A DNA stretch of 64,000 nucleotides from Aminipila butyrica (GCF_010669305.1 NZ_CP048649.1:682001-746000); one strand, 5' to 3'; shown: positions 34,620-43,602, counted from the first letter of the stretch. The notes: generated by a model from the sequence alone, not told the origin. Made by a program: numbers and translations.

Positions 34620-35018
34620 ATGACAATGACAGATCCAATAGCAGATATGCTAACAAGAATCAGAAATGCCAATACTGTAGGACACGCAACAGTTGATATT
34701 CCTGCGTCAAAGATGAAAAAGTCCATCGCAGGCATCTTAACTGAAGAAGGATATATCAAGGGCTACAACGTTATTGAAGACGACAAGCAGGGCACCATCC
34801 GCGTTCAGATGAAGTACGGTGCTGACAAAGAGAGAGTTATTAGTGGAATCAAGAAGATTTCAAAGCCGGGTTTAAAGGTTTATGCAAAGGCTAACGAAGT
34901 ACCAAAAGTGCTGGGAGGCCTGGGCATCGCCATCATTTCCACATCCAACGGAGTGATCAGCGACAAAGAAGCCAGAAAATTAGGAGTCGGCGGCGAAGTA
35001 ATTTGTTACGTTTGGTAG
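34620..35018 (+). CDS. rpsH: 30S ribosomal protein S8
   Basis: S8, 132 residues, an early 16S binder and the translational repressor of the spc operon in E. coli. It begins MTMTDPIADMLTRIRNANTV and ends GGEVICYVW. AAAGGAG at 34603 selects the ATG at 34620; the frame is open a further 16 codons upstream but those residues are not S8-like. Confidence 0.97.
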   Translation: MTMTDPIADMLTRIRNANTVGHATVDIPASKMKKSIAGILTEEGYIKGYNVIEDDKQGTIRVQMKYGADKERVISGIKKISKPGLKVYAKANEVPKVLGGLGIAIISTSNGVISDKEARKLGVGGEVICYVW

Positions 35019-35030
35019 GAGGAATAGAAC

Positions 35031-35573
35031 ATGTCAAGAATAGGTAAAATGCCTGTTGCCCTTCCTGCAGGCGTAGAAGTGAAGGTTGACGGCAATAATG
35101 TGGTTACAGTAAAAGGTCCGAAGGGCGAGCTTTCCGAAGCAATCAGCAAGCTGATTAAGGTAGCAGTTGAAGACGGCACTTTAGTTGTAACCAGAGATAA
35201 CGATAATAAGAGCGCCAGAGAACAGCATGGTCTGGCTAGAGCTTTGATTAACAATATGGTAACTGGAGTTACTGCGGGTTATGAAAAGAAATTACAGCTG
35301 GTTGGTGTTGGTTACAAGGCAGAGAAGAAGGGCAAGACTCTTGTGATGAACCTTGGCTATTCCCACCCAGTAGAAATGGAAGATCCGGAAGGTATCACTA
35401 CAGAGGTGACATCTCCTACGGAATTAATCATTAAGGGCATTGACAAGGCTGTAGTAGGAAACTACACCGCTAACATCAGAAAGTGGAGAAAGCCTGAACC
35501 ATACAAGGCTAAGGGTATTCGCTATGAAGGCGAAGTCATCCGTCGTAAAGAAGGAAAGACTGGTAAGAAATAA
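35031..35573 (+). CDS. rplF: 50S ribosomal protein L6
   Basis: L6, 180 residues, two-domain protein near the GTPase centre. It starts SRIGKMPVALPAGVEVKVDG and ends with the family RYEGEVIRRKEGKTGKK. Length and place are normal. Confidence 0.98.
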   Translation: MSRIGKMPVALPAGVEVKVDGNNVVTVKGPKGELSEAISKLIKVAVEDGTLVVTRDNDNKSAREQHGLARALINNMVTGVTAGYEKKLQLVGVGYKAEKKGKTLVMNLGYSHPVEMEDPEGITTEVTSPTELIIKGIDKAVVGNYTANIRKWRKPEPYKAKGIRYEGEVIRRKEGKTGKK

Positions 35574-35590
35574 GGAAGGAGTGAGATCAA

Positions 35591-35956
35591 ATGGCAAAAG
35601 AAAGTAAGAATGATAGACGACTGGCTAGACATGCCAGAGTAAGAAAAGCGCTGAACGGAACTCCTGAAAGGCCAAGACTTTGCGTTTACAGAAGCCTTAA
35701 AAATATTTCTGTACAGGTTATCGACGATGTGAACGGCGTGACCCTGGCAGCAGCATCCACTGCTGACAAGGAACTGAAGGCAAAGTGCGCTTACGGCGGC
35801 AACAAGGAAGCAGCTAAGCTGGTTGGAACAGCCATCGCTGAAAAGGCTAAGGCTAAGGGTATTGAAATCGTATGCTTCGACAGAGGCGGATATTTATATC
35901 ACGGAAGAGTACAGGAATTAGCAGAAGCTGCACGTGAAGCAGGATTGAAATTCTAA
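35591..35956 (+). CDS. rplR: 50S ribosomal protein L18
   Basis: L18, 121 residues, 5S rRNA partner of L5. Features are RRLARHARVRKALNGTPERP near the start and the end segment YLYHGRVQELAEAAREAGLKF-type. Normal position. Confidence 0.98.
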   Translation: MAKESKNDRRLARHARVRKALNGTPERPRLCVYRSLKNISVQVIDDVNGVTLAAASTADKELKAKCAYGGNKEAAKLVGTAIAEKAKAKGIEIVCFDRGGYLYHGRVQELAEAAREAGLKF

Positions 35957-35971
35957 CAGGAGGAAATAGGA

Positions 35972-36478
35972 ATGCGACAAAATATGATTGATGCATCCAA
36001 GCTGGACTTAAAAGAAAACATCATCAACATCAGACGTGTTGCTAAGACTGTTAAGGGCGGTAGAAACATGCGGTTTTCTGTGTCCGTAGTAGTTGGCAAC
36101 AGTGAAGGTTATGTTGGCGTTGGTCTTGGAAAAGCTCAGGAAATCCCTGAAGCTGTCCGCAAGGCTACTGAAGATGCAAAGAAGAATTTAATATATGTTC
36201 CAACGGTAGGAACTACGATTCCCCACAGAACGCTTGGCGTTTTCGGCGCAGGTAATGTGCTGATTATGCCGGCTGCTCCAGGTACCGGCGTTATCGCAGG
36301 TTCATCTGTACGTATGGTACTGGAAGCTGCGGGAGTTAAAGATGTTCGTGCCAAGTCCATCGGTTCTAGCAATACGGTGAACATGGCTTATGCTACTATA
36401 GAAGGTCTTAGAGGCTTAAAGACTGTTGAACAAATCAGCAGATTAAGAGGAAAGACTAAGGAAGAAATTTTGGGATAG
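35972..36478 (+). CDS. rpsE: 30S ribosomal protein S5
   Basis: S5, 168 residues, involved in mRNA unwinding and accuracy. The core RRVAKTVKGGRNMRFSVSVV and VGVGLGKAQEIPEAVRKA are clear. GGAGG lies before the ATG. Confidence 0.98.
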   Translation: MRQNMIDASKLDLKENIINIRRVAKTVKGGRNMRFSVSVVVGNSEGYVGVGLGKAQEIPEAVRKATEDAKKNLIYVPTVGTTIPHRTLGVFGAGNVLIMPAAPGTGVIAGSSVRMVLEAAGVKDVRAKSIGSSNTVNMAYATIEGLRGLKTVEQISRLRGKTKEEILG

Positions 36479-36491
36479 GAGGAAGATACAA

Positions 36492-36674
36492 ATGGCTAAG
36501 ATGATTAAAGTAACTTTAACGAAAAGCACGATTGGAGCACTTCCTCAGCATAAAAAAATTGTTGAAGCTTTAGGGTTAAAGAAGATGCACAGTTCTAATG
36601 AAATGCCGGACTGCCCGCAGGCTCGCGGTGCCATTAAAAAGGTAGAGCATCTTGTGACCGTAGAAGAACTGTAG
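36492..36674 (+). CDS. rpmD: 50S ribosomal protein L30
   Basis: L30, 60 residues, with KVTLTKSTIGALPQHKKIVE at the start and a C-terminal HLVTVEEL. The short bacterial form, in its usual place between rpsE and rplO. Confidence 0.97.
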   Translation: MAKMIKVTLTKSTIGALPQHKKIVEALGLKKMHSSNEMPDCPQARGAIKKVEHLVTVEEL

Positions 36675-36693
36675 GATTGGAGGTGCGGGATAA

Positions 36694-37134
36694 ATGAAAC
36701 TGCATGAATTAAGAGCAGCCGAGGGTTCAACGAAGAACCGAAAGAGAAGAGGTCGTGGTACAGCTACAGGTCAGGGTAAAACCGGTGGTAGAGGTATGAA
36801 CGGTCAGAACTCCAGAAGCGGCGGCGGCGTAAGACTAGGCTTTGAAGGCGGTCAGATGCCGTTATATAGAAGAATTCCTAAAAGAGGTTTTACTAATATT
36901 TGGAGAACAGAATACACTATTTTAAATGTAGATGACTTAAATCGGTTTGATGCTGGCACAGTAATCACGCCTGATCTGTTAAAAGAAATCGGCATGGTAA
37001 AGCAGGTGAAAGCTGGTATCAAGATTCTGGGAGAGGGCACTCTGGAAAAGGGTGTTACCGTTCAGGCTCACAAATTTAGTAAAACAGCCATTGAAAAAAT
37101 TGAGTCTGCCGGAGGAAAGGCAGAGGTGATCTAG
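36694..37134 (+). CDS. rplO: 50S ribosomal protein L15
   Basis: L15, 146 residues, has the Gly/Arg-rich N-terminal extension (GRGTATGQGKTGGRGMNGQN) that penetrates 23S rRNA and the motif GFEGGQMPLYRRIPKRGF. Its stop lies 1 base before secY. Confidence 0.98.
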   Translation: MKLHELRAAEGSTKNRKRRGRGTATGQGKTGGRGMNGQNSRSGGGVRLGFEGGQMPLYRRIPKRGFTNIWRTEYTILNVDDLNRFDAGTVITPDLLKEIGMVKQVKAGIKILGEGTLEKGVTVQAHKFSKTAIEKIESAGGKAEVI

Positions 37135-37135
37135 G

Positions 37136-38416
37136 ATGAGCATGTTTGGAACAATTGCTCATGCTTGGAAAATTGCAGAAATCAGAAGAAAGATGATTTT
37201 CACTCTTCTGATGCTGGTGGTTTTCAGAGTGGGCTCCAACATCCCAGTTCCTGGCATTAACAGAGAAGTCCTTTCTCAGATGTTTGACGGAGGAACAGGA
37301 TTATTTGGTTTGTTTGACTTATTCTCTGGTGGTTCTTTCAGCAACTTCACTATATTTGCGCTGAGTATCACCCCTTATATCACAGCTTCCATCATATTAC
37401 AACTGTTAACCATCGCAATTCCTTCTTTAGAGCGACTAGCTAAAGAAGGAACGGAAGGCAAGAAAAAAATAGCTCAGTACACCCGGTATTTAACGGTTGT
37501 GCTGGCCTTGATTCAGGCCATAGGCCTGTCTGTAGGTCTGTTCCGAAAAGCCCTGATTAGCACCGACATTTTCTCGGTGGCAGTAATTGTGCTGACGTTG
37601 TCAGCCGGTACGGCATTCCTTATGTGGCTGGGTGAGCAGATTAACGAAAATGGCGTTGGAAACGGTATCTCCCTAATTATCTTCGGAGGTATCATCGCTA
37701 GAGTGCCAACTGCAATCCACACAAATTGGGCAAAGCTGATAGCAGGTGAACTACATGTAGTTACTGTAATCCTGTTCTTTGTCTTTGCAGCTGTGGTTGT
37801 AGTAGGAATCATCGAGATCCAGCAGGGTCAGAGGCGAATTCCAGTGCAGTACGCAAAACGAGTAGTAGGACGAAAGATGTATGGCGGACAGTCTACGCAC
37901 ATTCCGCTGAAGGTAAACCAGGCCGGTGTTATTCCGGTTATCTTCTCTCTTTCTCTACTGCAGTTCCCGCTGACGGTTACTTATTTCGCACCGAACTCCG
38001 GCTTTTCAGAGTTTGTAACGAAGTGGTTATCTCCGCAGGGTGACCCAGGCGTATGGTTTTACACGGTATTCGATGTCCTGCTGATCATATTCTTTACCTA
38101 CTTCTACACGACGGTTACTTTTAACCCACTGGAAGTAGCAAATAATATGAAAGCAAACGGCGGCTTCATCCCGGGCATTCGGCCGGGCAGACCGACGGTT
38201 GAATATTTAAATAAAGTAATGACAAGAATTACTTTTGTGGGTGCACTTTTCTTGGCTGTTATTGCAACTATGCCGACGCTGTTGAGCAATTTCACCGCTA
38301 TCGACGCCAGATTTGGCGGTACGTCGCTGTTGATTGCTGTAGGTGTTGGACTGGATACCATGAAACAGCTGGAGAATCAGATGGTAATGCGTAATTACCA
38401 AGGGTTCTTAAAGTAG
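37136..38416 (+). CDS. secY: Protein translocase subunit SecY
   Basis: SecY is the channel subunit of the general secretion pathway. The 426 residues form ten transmembrane segments, with the plug-region GGSFSNFTIFALSITPYITA and the cytoplasmic loop VVGRKMYGGQSTHIPLKVNQ. The gene is tightly coupled to rplO (1-base gap) and followed by adk as in Bacillus. Confidence 0.98.
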   Translation: MSMFGTIAHAWKIAEIRRKMIFTLLMLVVFRVGSNIPVPGINREVLSQMFDGGTGLFGLFDLFSGGSFSNFTIFALSITPYITASIILQLLTIAIPSLERLAKEGTEGKKKIAQYTRYLTVVLALIQAIGLSVGLFRKALISTDIFSVAVIVLTLSAGTAFLMWLGEQINENGVGNGISLIIFGGIIARVPTAIHTNWAKLIAGELHVVTVILFFVFAAVVVVGIIEIQQGQRRIPVQYAKRVVGRKMYGGQSTHIPLKVNQAGVIPVIFSLSLLQFPLTVTYFAPNSGFSEFVTKWLSPQGDPGVWFYTVFDVLLIIFFTYFYTTVTFNPLEVANNMKANGGFIPGIRPGRPTVEYLNKVMTRITFVGALFLAVIATMPTLLSNFTAIDARFGGTSLLIAVGVGLDTMKQLENQMVMRNYQGFLK

Positions 38417-38442
38417 CACGCATGCAAATGGAGGAGAATTAA

Positions 38443-39087
38443 ATGAATTTAATTTTATTAGGCCCTCCGGGTGCTGGAAAAGGCACACAGGCGACCAGAA
38501 TAATAGAAAGATATAGCATTCCGCATATATCTACTGGCGATATATTCAGAAAAAATATAAAGGAAGGAACCGCCCTTGGCAAGAAAGCTCAAGAGTACAT
38601 GAACAAGGGCGAGCTCGTTCCTGACGACCTGGTAATAGAAATAGCTACTACCAGACTGCTAGACGAGGATTGCAAGGACGGTTTTTTACTGGACGGCTTT
38701 CCGAGAACAGTGCATCAGGCTGAAAAGCTCGATGAATTTCTGGCAGCTCACAACAAGAAGGTCGACAAGGTTTTGGATATTGCCGTAGAGAAAGAGGAGT
38801 TGATGACCCGGCTGATTGGACGGAGAGTCTGCCGATCCTGCGGTGCTACCTATCACGTAGTAAGTATGCCACCGGCTAAGGAAGGCGTTTGTGACGTCTG
38901 CGGCGGTGAGTTGTATCAGCGAAGTGATGATACGGAGGCTACAGTAGCTAACCGTATTGAAGTGTACAACTCACAGACCATGCCTTTGGTAGATTATTAC
39001 ACCGAAAAAGGAAACATCGCTCATATCGATGGAGCAGCAGGCCTTGAAAACGTATTTACTGCTATTGTAAATGTGTTAGGAGAATAA
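38443..39087 (+). CDS. adk: Adenylate kinase
   Basis: Catalyses ATP + AMP to 2 ADP. The 214-residue long form has the P-loop GPPGAGKGTQA (residues 7-17), the NMP-binding motif HISTGDIFR and DGFPRT. A zinc-binding LID domain has four cysteines (C-R-S-C and C-D-V-C near residues 130-153). The four-Cys LID is typical of Gram-positive Adk. GGAGAA precedes the ATG. Confidence 0.98.
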   Translation: MNLILLGPPGAGKGTQATRIIERYSIPHISTGDIFRKNIKEGTALGKKAQEYMNKGELVPDDLVIEIATTRLLDEDCKDGFLLDGFPRTVHQAEKLDEFLAAHNKKVDKVLDIAVEKEELMTRLIGRRVCRSCGATYHVVSMPPAKEGVCDVCGGELYQRSDDTEATVANRIEVYNSQTMPLVDYYTEKGNIAHIDGAAGLENVFTAIVNVLGE

Positions 39088-39090
39088 GCA

Positions 39091-39837
39091 ATGATCATCA
39101 TCAAATCAGAACAAGAGATTAACATAATGCGGGAATCCGGTAAGGTGACAGGCTACATTCTCCGGGAATTGGAAAACTTTATTAAGCCAGGTCTGTCTAC
39201 TATGGATGTGAACAACTTTGTGGAAGAAACTATTTTGAAAAATCATATGATTCCTTCTTTCAAAGGCTATTACGACTATCCGGCTTCGGCCTGTGTATCT
39301 GTAAATGAGGAAGTAGTCCACGGGATTCCTTCCAAGAAGCGGATACTGAAGGAAGGGGACATTGTCAGCGTAGACGTAGGGTCTACCTACAAGGGCTACG
39401 TTAGTGATGCAGCCAGAACCTATGCCGTAGGGCAGATTAGCGAAGAGGCCGCCAAGCTGATTCGGGTCACCAGAGAAAGTTTCTTTGAGGGACTTAAATT
39501 CTGTAAGGTAGGATATCGGTTGTCGGATATTTCTCATGCAATCCAGAGCAAAGCTGAGGGAGAAGGGTTCTCTGTTATCCGGGATTTCGTGGGCCACGGT
39601 GTGGGCCGCAAAATGCACGAAGAGCCGCAGATTCCAAACTACGGCAAGCCGGGCCGAGGCCCTAGGCTGGCCAGTGGGATGGTATTTGCCATTGAGCCCA
39701 TGATCAACCAGGGGACTTATGAGGTGGAAACCCTGCTGGACAACTGGACCGTAGTTACGTTGGACGGCAAGTTGTCAGCGCATTATGAAAATACTGTTGT
39801 TATTACAGATGGTGAGCCTGAGCTGCTTACCTTATAA
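39091..39837 (+). CDS. map: Methionine aminopeptidase, type I
   Basis: Removes the initiator methionine co-translationally. The 248 residues show the metal ligands Asp in VSVDVGSTYKGYVSDAART, His in GHGVGRKMHEEP and the two Glu in FAIEPM and HYENTV. It begins 3 bases after adk with its ribosome site inside adk. It lacks the N-terminal zinc-finger extension and is the standard bacterial form. Confidence 0.98.
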   Translation: MIIIKSEQEINIMRESGKVTGYILRELENFIKPGLSTMDVNNFVEETILKNHMIPSFKGYYDYPASACVSVNEEVVHGIPSKKRILKEGDIVSVDVGSTYKGYVSDAARTYAVGQISEEAAKLIRVTRESFFEGLKFCKVGYRLSDISHAIQSKAEGEGFSVIRDFVGHGVGRKMHEEPQIPNYGKPGRGPRLASGMVFAIEPMINQGTYEVETLLDNWTVVTLDGKLSAHYENTVVITDGEPELLTL

Positions 39838-39860
39838 ATAAGGAAGGTGTAATTGATATT

Positions 39861-40079
39861 ATGGCGAAAAAAGACGTCATCGAAGTATTGGGTACCGTTG
39901 TAGATGCTCAGCCAAACGCGATGTTTGTGGTGAAGCTTGAAAATGGATACGAAGTACTTGCACACATTTCAGGAAAAATAAGAATGAATTTCATCCGCAT
40001 CCTTCCCGGCGATAGGGTGAAGGTGGAGCTTTCCCCTTATGACCTGACCCGGGGCAGGATTACGTGGAGAGATAAATAA
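39861..40079 (+). CDS. infA: Translation initiation factor IF-1
   Basis: IF-1, 72 residues, an OB-fold protein that binds the 30S A site. Typical segments are VIEVLGTVVDAQPNAMFVVK and GDRVKVELSPYDLTRGRITW. It follows map without the KOW-domain protein gene found here in some Firmicutes. Confidence 0.98.
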   Translation: MAKKDVIEVLGTVVDAQPNAMFVVKLENGYEVLAHISGKIRMNFIRILPGDRVKVELSPYDLTRGRITWRDK

Positions 40080-40093
40080 ATAGGAGGTTTAAG

Positions 40094-40207
40094 ATGAAAG
40101 TTAGAGCATCCGTTAAACCAATCTGCGAAAAGTGCAAGATAATCAAAAGAAACGGCAAGGTCATGGTTATCTGCGAAAATCCAAAGCACAAGCAGAAGCA
40201 AGGTTGA
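40094..40207 (+). CDS. rpmJ: 50S ribosomal protein L36
   Basis: A 37-residue L36 with the zinc-ribbon C-x2-C-x12-C-x4-H pattern (CEKCKIIKRNGKVMVICENP then KHKQKQG). AGGAGG lies 7 bases before the ATG. It is the zinc-binding form, consistent with the zinc-type S14 in the same cluster. Confidence 0.97.
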   Translation: MKVRASVKPICEKCKIIKRNGKVMVICENPKHKQKQG

Positions 40208-40307
40208 TCGATAATTATTTAAGTTTAATAAGTTTAAATTGTATTACCCCGTTTATATTACGCTGCCGCAGGGTTTGCGTGACGGAAGATGGGAGAAGGA
40301 GGAATTT

Positions 40308-40679
40308 ATGGCTCGTATAGCCGGAGTAGATTTACCTAGAGAAAAAAGAGTAGAGATTGGACTGACATACATTTTTGGTATTGGAAGAAAGTCTTCTAAC
40401 GCTATTCTTGAAAAAGCTGGCATCAGTCCTGACACAAGAGTTAAAGATTTAACTGAGGACGAGGCTGGTAGAATCAGAAAGATCATTGAACAGGAATACC
40501 TTGTAGAAGGTGATTTGAGGAGAGAAGTTTCCTTGAACATCAAGAGATTGATGGAAATTGGCTGCTACAGAGGTATCAGACATAGAAGAGGACTTCCTGT
40601 TAGAGGACAGAAGACCAAGACAAATGCCAGAACTCGTAAAGGTCCGAAGAAGACTGTAGGAAGAAAGAAGAAGAAGTAA
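40308..40679 (+). CDS. rpsM: 30S ribosomal protein S13
   Basis: S13, 123 residues, at the 30S head contacting the 50S and P-site tRNA. It begins MARIAGVDLPREKRVEIGLT and ends in a Lys/Arg-rich tail. AAGGAGG before 40308 selects this ATG over an in-frame ATG 69 bases upstream. The ~100 bases before it are AT-rich without a gene. Confidence 0.97.
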   Translation: MARIAGVDLPREKRVEIGLTYIFGIGRKSSNAILEKAGISPDTRVKDLTEDEAGRIRKIIEQEYLVEGDLRREVSLNIKRLMEIGCYRGIRHRRGLPVRGQKTKTNARTRKGPKKTVGRKKKK

Positions 40680-40693
40680 GGAGGTAGGAAATC

Positions 40694-41092
40694 ATGGCTA
40701 AGACTGTAAAGAAGACAGTTAGAAAAAAGAGAAGAGAACGCAAGAACATTGAAAAAGGCCAGGCACATATCCAATCCACCTTTAACAACACTCTTGTTAC
40801 TCTTACAGATTTAAGCGGCAACGCATTATCATGGTCCAGCGCAGGTTCTCTGGGTTTTAAAGGCTCCAGAAAGTCCACGCCTTTTGCTGCACAGATGGCA
40901 GCAGAAGAGGCAGCAAAGGCTGCTATGGAACACGGCTTAAAGACAGTAGAAGTATACGTAAAGGGCCCAGGCTCCGGACGTGAAGCTGCTATCCGAGCAT
41001 TGCAGGCTGCAGGTCTCGAAATCAATATGATTAAGGATATTACACCAATCCCTCATAATGGTTGCAGACCGCCGAAGAGAAGAAGAGTCTAA
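40694..41092 (+). CDS. rpsK: 30S ribosomal protein S11
   Basis: S11, 132 residues, platform protein near the E site. Features are AHIQSTFNNTLVTLTDLSGN and the C-terminal TPIPHNGCRPPKRRRV. Normal length and position after rpsM. Confidence 0.98.
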   Translation: MAKTVKKTVRKKRRERKNIEKGQAHIQSTFNNTLVTLTDLSGNALSWSSAGSLGFKGSRKSTPFAAQMAAEEAAKAAMEHGLKTVEVYVKGPGSGREAAIRALQAAGLEINMIKDITPIPHNGCRPPKRRRV

Positions 41093-41114
41093 TTGAAGGG
41101 AGGAGTAATTTAAT

Positions 41115-41735
41115 ATGGCAAGATATACAGGTGCTAATTGCAGATTATGCAGAAGAGAAGGCCAGAAGCTGTTTTTAAAGGGCGAAAGATGCTATAGCTC
41201 AAAATGCGCTATTGAAAAGAGAAATTACGCTCCTGGACAGCACGGGCAGTCCAGAAAGAAAGTGACTGAGTACGGGCTTCAGTTGAGAGAAAAGCAGAAA
41301 GCAAAGAGATTCTACGGACTGCTGGAAACACAGTTCAGAAACTTGTTTGAAAAGGCTGCTAAGAAGAAAGGTATCACTGGTGAAAACTTCCTGATTATGC
41401 TGGAGACTAGACTGGACAACGTTGTGTTCAGAATGGGCTTTGCATCATCCAGAAAGGAAGCAAGACAGCTGGTAACACACGGACATTTTACCCTGAATGG
41501 TAAGAAGGTAGACATTCCTTCCCTAGAAGTAAAGGCCGGAGATGTAATCAAGGTTAAGGAAAAGAGCCAGAGTTCCCCTAAATTCAAGGAAGTGAAAGAG
41601 ATGTCTATCAGCGTGCCTTCATGGATCAGCGTAGACGTTGAAAAGCTGGAAGGAAAGGTTGTATCTATCCCTAGAAGAGAAGAGATCGATACACCGGTCG
41701 CAGAGCATCTTATCGTCGAATTATATTCCAAATAA
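41115..41735 (+). CDS. rpsD: 30S ribosomal protein S4
   Basis: S4, 206 residues, primary 16S binder. It has an N-terminal zinc-type cysteine set (CRLCRREGQ... C, C) and the S4 RNA-binding domain (LDNVVFRMGFASSRKEARQL). rpsD placed in the alpha operon before rpoA, and the cysteine-containing form, are both typical of Clostridia. Confidence 0.97.
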   Translation: MARYTGANCRLCRREGQKLFLKGERCYSSKCAIEKRNYAPGQHGQSRKKVTEYGLQLREKQKAKRFYGLLETQFRNLFEKAAKKKGITGENFLIMLETRLDNVVFRMGFASSRKEARQLVTHGHFTLNGKKVDIPSLEVKAGDVIKVKEKSQSSPKFKEVKEMSISVPSWISVDVEKLEGKVVSIPRREEIDTPVAEHLIVELYSK

Positions 41736-41782
41736 TATCTCATTAGTTTGGTATATTTTGGAAGAAAAGGGAGGGTTTTTTA

Positions 41783-42730
41783 GTGATAGAAATCGAAAAA
41801 CCAACAATAGAGTGTATATTCTCAGAAGAAGATGCGAATTATGGTAAATTTGTAGTAGAACCCCTTGAAAGAGGATATGGAACCACGCTGGGAAACAGCT
41901 TAAGAAGAATTCTTCTAAGCTCCCTGCCTGGTGCAGCTGTAACATCCGTTAAAATCGATGGAATTCTTCACGAATTTTCAACGATTCCAGGAGTAAAGGA
42001 AGATGTTACAGAGATTATCTTAAATCTGAAGAAGTTGGCGGTTCGCCTGAGTGGTGACAACACCAAGCGGGTAATCATCAATGCTGTCGGACCCAAGGAA
42101 GTGACTGCCGCAGATATTATCGGCGACATGGACATGGAGATATTCAATCCCGATTTGCATATAGCCACACTGGAAGAAAACGCCACGCTGGTTATGGAGA
42201 TTAACCTGGCTCGGGGCAGAGGCTACGTCCCTGCTGAGCAGAATAAGACAGAGAGTACCCCGATTGCGGTGATTCCTGTGGATTCCATCTACACGCCGGT
42301 AAAAAAGGTAAACTTTACCGTTGAGAATACTCGTGTGGGTCAGGTGACGGACTACGACAAGCTGGTCCTGGAGATTTGGACAGATGGGTCCATCACCCCA
42401 GAAGAAGGGGTATCCATTGGAGCGAAGATTATGCAGGAGCATTTGAACCTGTTTATCGAGCTGACGGATGCTACTGATTCTATGGAAATCATGGTGGAGA
42501 AGGAAGAAGACCAGAAAGAAAAGGCTCTGGAGATGACCATCGAAGAGCTGGAGCTGTCTGTGCGTTCCTTCAACTGCTTGAAGCGGGCTGCTATCAACAC
42601 AGTGGAAGAGCTTACTCACAAATCCGAAGAGGATATGATGAAGGTGCGAAACCTGGGTAAGAAGTCCCTGGACGAAGTAAAACACAAACTTGAAGAATTG
42701 GGTCTTGGTTTAAGACCTAGTGACGAATAA
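41783..42730 (+). CDS. rpoA: DNA-directed RNA polymerase subunit alpha
   Basis: The alpha subunit, 315 residues. The N-terminal dimerisation domain has FVVEPLERGYGTTLGNSLRR. The C-terminal domain (~245-315, RSFNCLKRAAINTVEELT) contacts promoter UP elements and activators. The start is GTG, supported by AAGGGAGGG. Confidence 0.98.
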   Translation: MIEIEKPTIECIFSEEDANYGKFVVEPLERGYGTTLGNSLRRILLSSLPGAAVTSVKIDGILHEFSTIPGVKEDVTEIILNLKKLAVRLSGDNTKRVIINAVGPKEVTAADIIGDMDMEIFNPDLHIATLEENATLVMEINLARGRGYVPAEQNKTESTPIAVIPVDSIYTPVKKVNFTVENTRVGQVTDYDKLVLEIWTDGSITPEEGVSIGAKIMQEHLNLFIELTDATDSMEIMVEKEEDQKEKALEMTIEELELSVRSFNCLKRAAINTVEELTHKSEEDMMKVRNLGKKSLDEVKHKLEELGLGLRPSDE

Positions 42731-42751
42731 GCAATGATCGGTGGCGAAGGA

Positions 42752-42849
42752 TTTTTTGCCTAGTGTGGAGAAAGTGACTTGTTAGTACTGTAACATTCAT
42801 TGAGTGTAGCGTATCAAAGCAAGTTGCATGATCAACAGTAGGCAAAAAA
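42752..42849 (+). promoter_or_regulatory. Long-range stem in the rplQ leader
   Basis: A perfect 11-base inverted repeat (TTTTTTGCCTA at 42752-42762, TAGGCAAAAAA at 42839-42849) closes a ~76-base domain between rpoA and rplQ, ending 25 bases before the rplQ start. Inner pairing includes ACTTG/CAAGT. Function unknown; possibly an autoregulatory or processing structure. Confidence 0.4.
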
Positions 42850-42874
42850 GACAAGCCAGGAAAGGAGAAGAGTT

Positions 42875-43216
42875 ATGCCAGGATACAGAAAACTCGGCAG
42901 ACCTACTGCTCACAGAAAAGCAATGCTTAGAAACATCGTTACGGATCTTTTCAGAGAAGGACGGATTTCTACGACCGATTGCAGAGCAAAAGAGGCTAGA
43001 AGAGAAGCAGAAAAATTGATTACACTTGCTAAGCGTGGAGATCTTCACGCTAGAAGACAGGTGCTTGCATATGTATACGACGAAAACGTGGTAACAAAGC
43101 TGTTTGAAGAAATAGCACCAAAGTATGCAGAGAGAAATGGTGGTTACACCAGAATCTTGAAATTAGGACCAAGACAGGGAGACTGCGCAGAAGTAGTATT
43201 CTTAGAGCTTGTATAA
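42875..43216 (+). CDS. rplQ: 50S ribosomal protein L17
   Basis: L17, 113 residues, opens with PGYRKLGRPTAHRKAMLRNI and ends in the family pattern GGYTRILKLGPRQGDCAEVV. It is the last gene of the supercluster and is followed by a strong terminator. AAAGGAGAAG precedes the ATG. Confidence 0.98.
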   Translation: MPGYRKLGRPTAHRKAMLRNIVTDLFREGRISTTDCRAKEARREAEKLITLAKRGDLHARRQVLAYVYDENVVTKLFEEIAPKYAERNGGYTRILKLGPRQGDCAEVVFLELV

Positions 43217-43227
43217 GAATGAACTGA

Positions 43228-43258
43228 GAGTGCGCAGGTTACTTGCGCACTCTTTTTT
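43228..43258 (+). terminator. Terminator of the ribosomal supercluster
   Basis: A 9-bp perfect GC-rich stem GAGTGCGCA/TGCGCACTC with a 7-base loop is followed by six Ts, 11 bases after the rplQ stop. Confidence 0.92.
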
Positions 43259-43261
43259 AAC

Positions 43262-43389
43262 AATCTGTCCAGTGCTTCAGCACTGTCGACAGATTTTACA
43301 CTAGAAAATTCCAAGAGGCGAAGCCGATTGGTAAATTTTCATCGCGTAACAAAAGTGGTCCAGTGCTTTAGCACTGTTGACAGATTTTA
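43262..43389. repeat. Pair of direct 32-bp hairpin repeats
   Basis: Two copies of a 32-base sequence (43267-43298 and 43358-43389) differ at two positions and lie 91 bases apart. Each contains the palindrome CAGTGC-TNNA-GCACTG followed by GACAGATTTTA. In the first copy outer arms AATCTGTC/GACAGATT extend the stem. Such elements resemble REP-type or other intergenic palindromes. They do not code for protein and are too few for a CRISPR. Confidence 0.65.
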
Positions 43390-43471
43390 TAACAGAGGAA
43401 ATATCGCTTGCGATATGACGACGTTTCAAAAAAAGCTACCGCTTAAATACGAGCAGATGCGAGCTAAGAAC

Positions 43472-43491
43472 GCCTCGCAGAGGCTTTTTTT
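43472..43491 (+). terminator. Second terminator upstream of ecfA1
   Basis: GCCTC/GAGGC with a 3-base loop is followed by seven Ts. Between this and ecfA1 (43492-43602) there is AT-rich sequence with no gene and no promoter match I trust. Confidence 0.7.
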
Positions 43492-43602
43492 ACACTAAAA
43501 ATCAAGGAAAATCGTGAAAAGCTAATAGACGATACGCGGCTTGCAGACTGACTTGCAGGCATAATATAGAATAAAACAGGCAAGGCCTGATGGAATAGAT
43601 AG

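Noticed and set aside
43267..43389. Possible CRISPR array
   Set aside because: Only two copies, spacer of 59 bases, no cas genes nearby; treated as intergenic palindromes.
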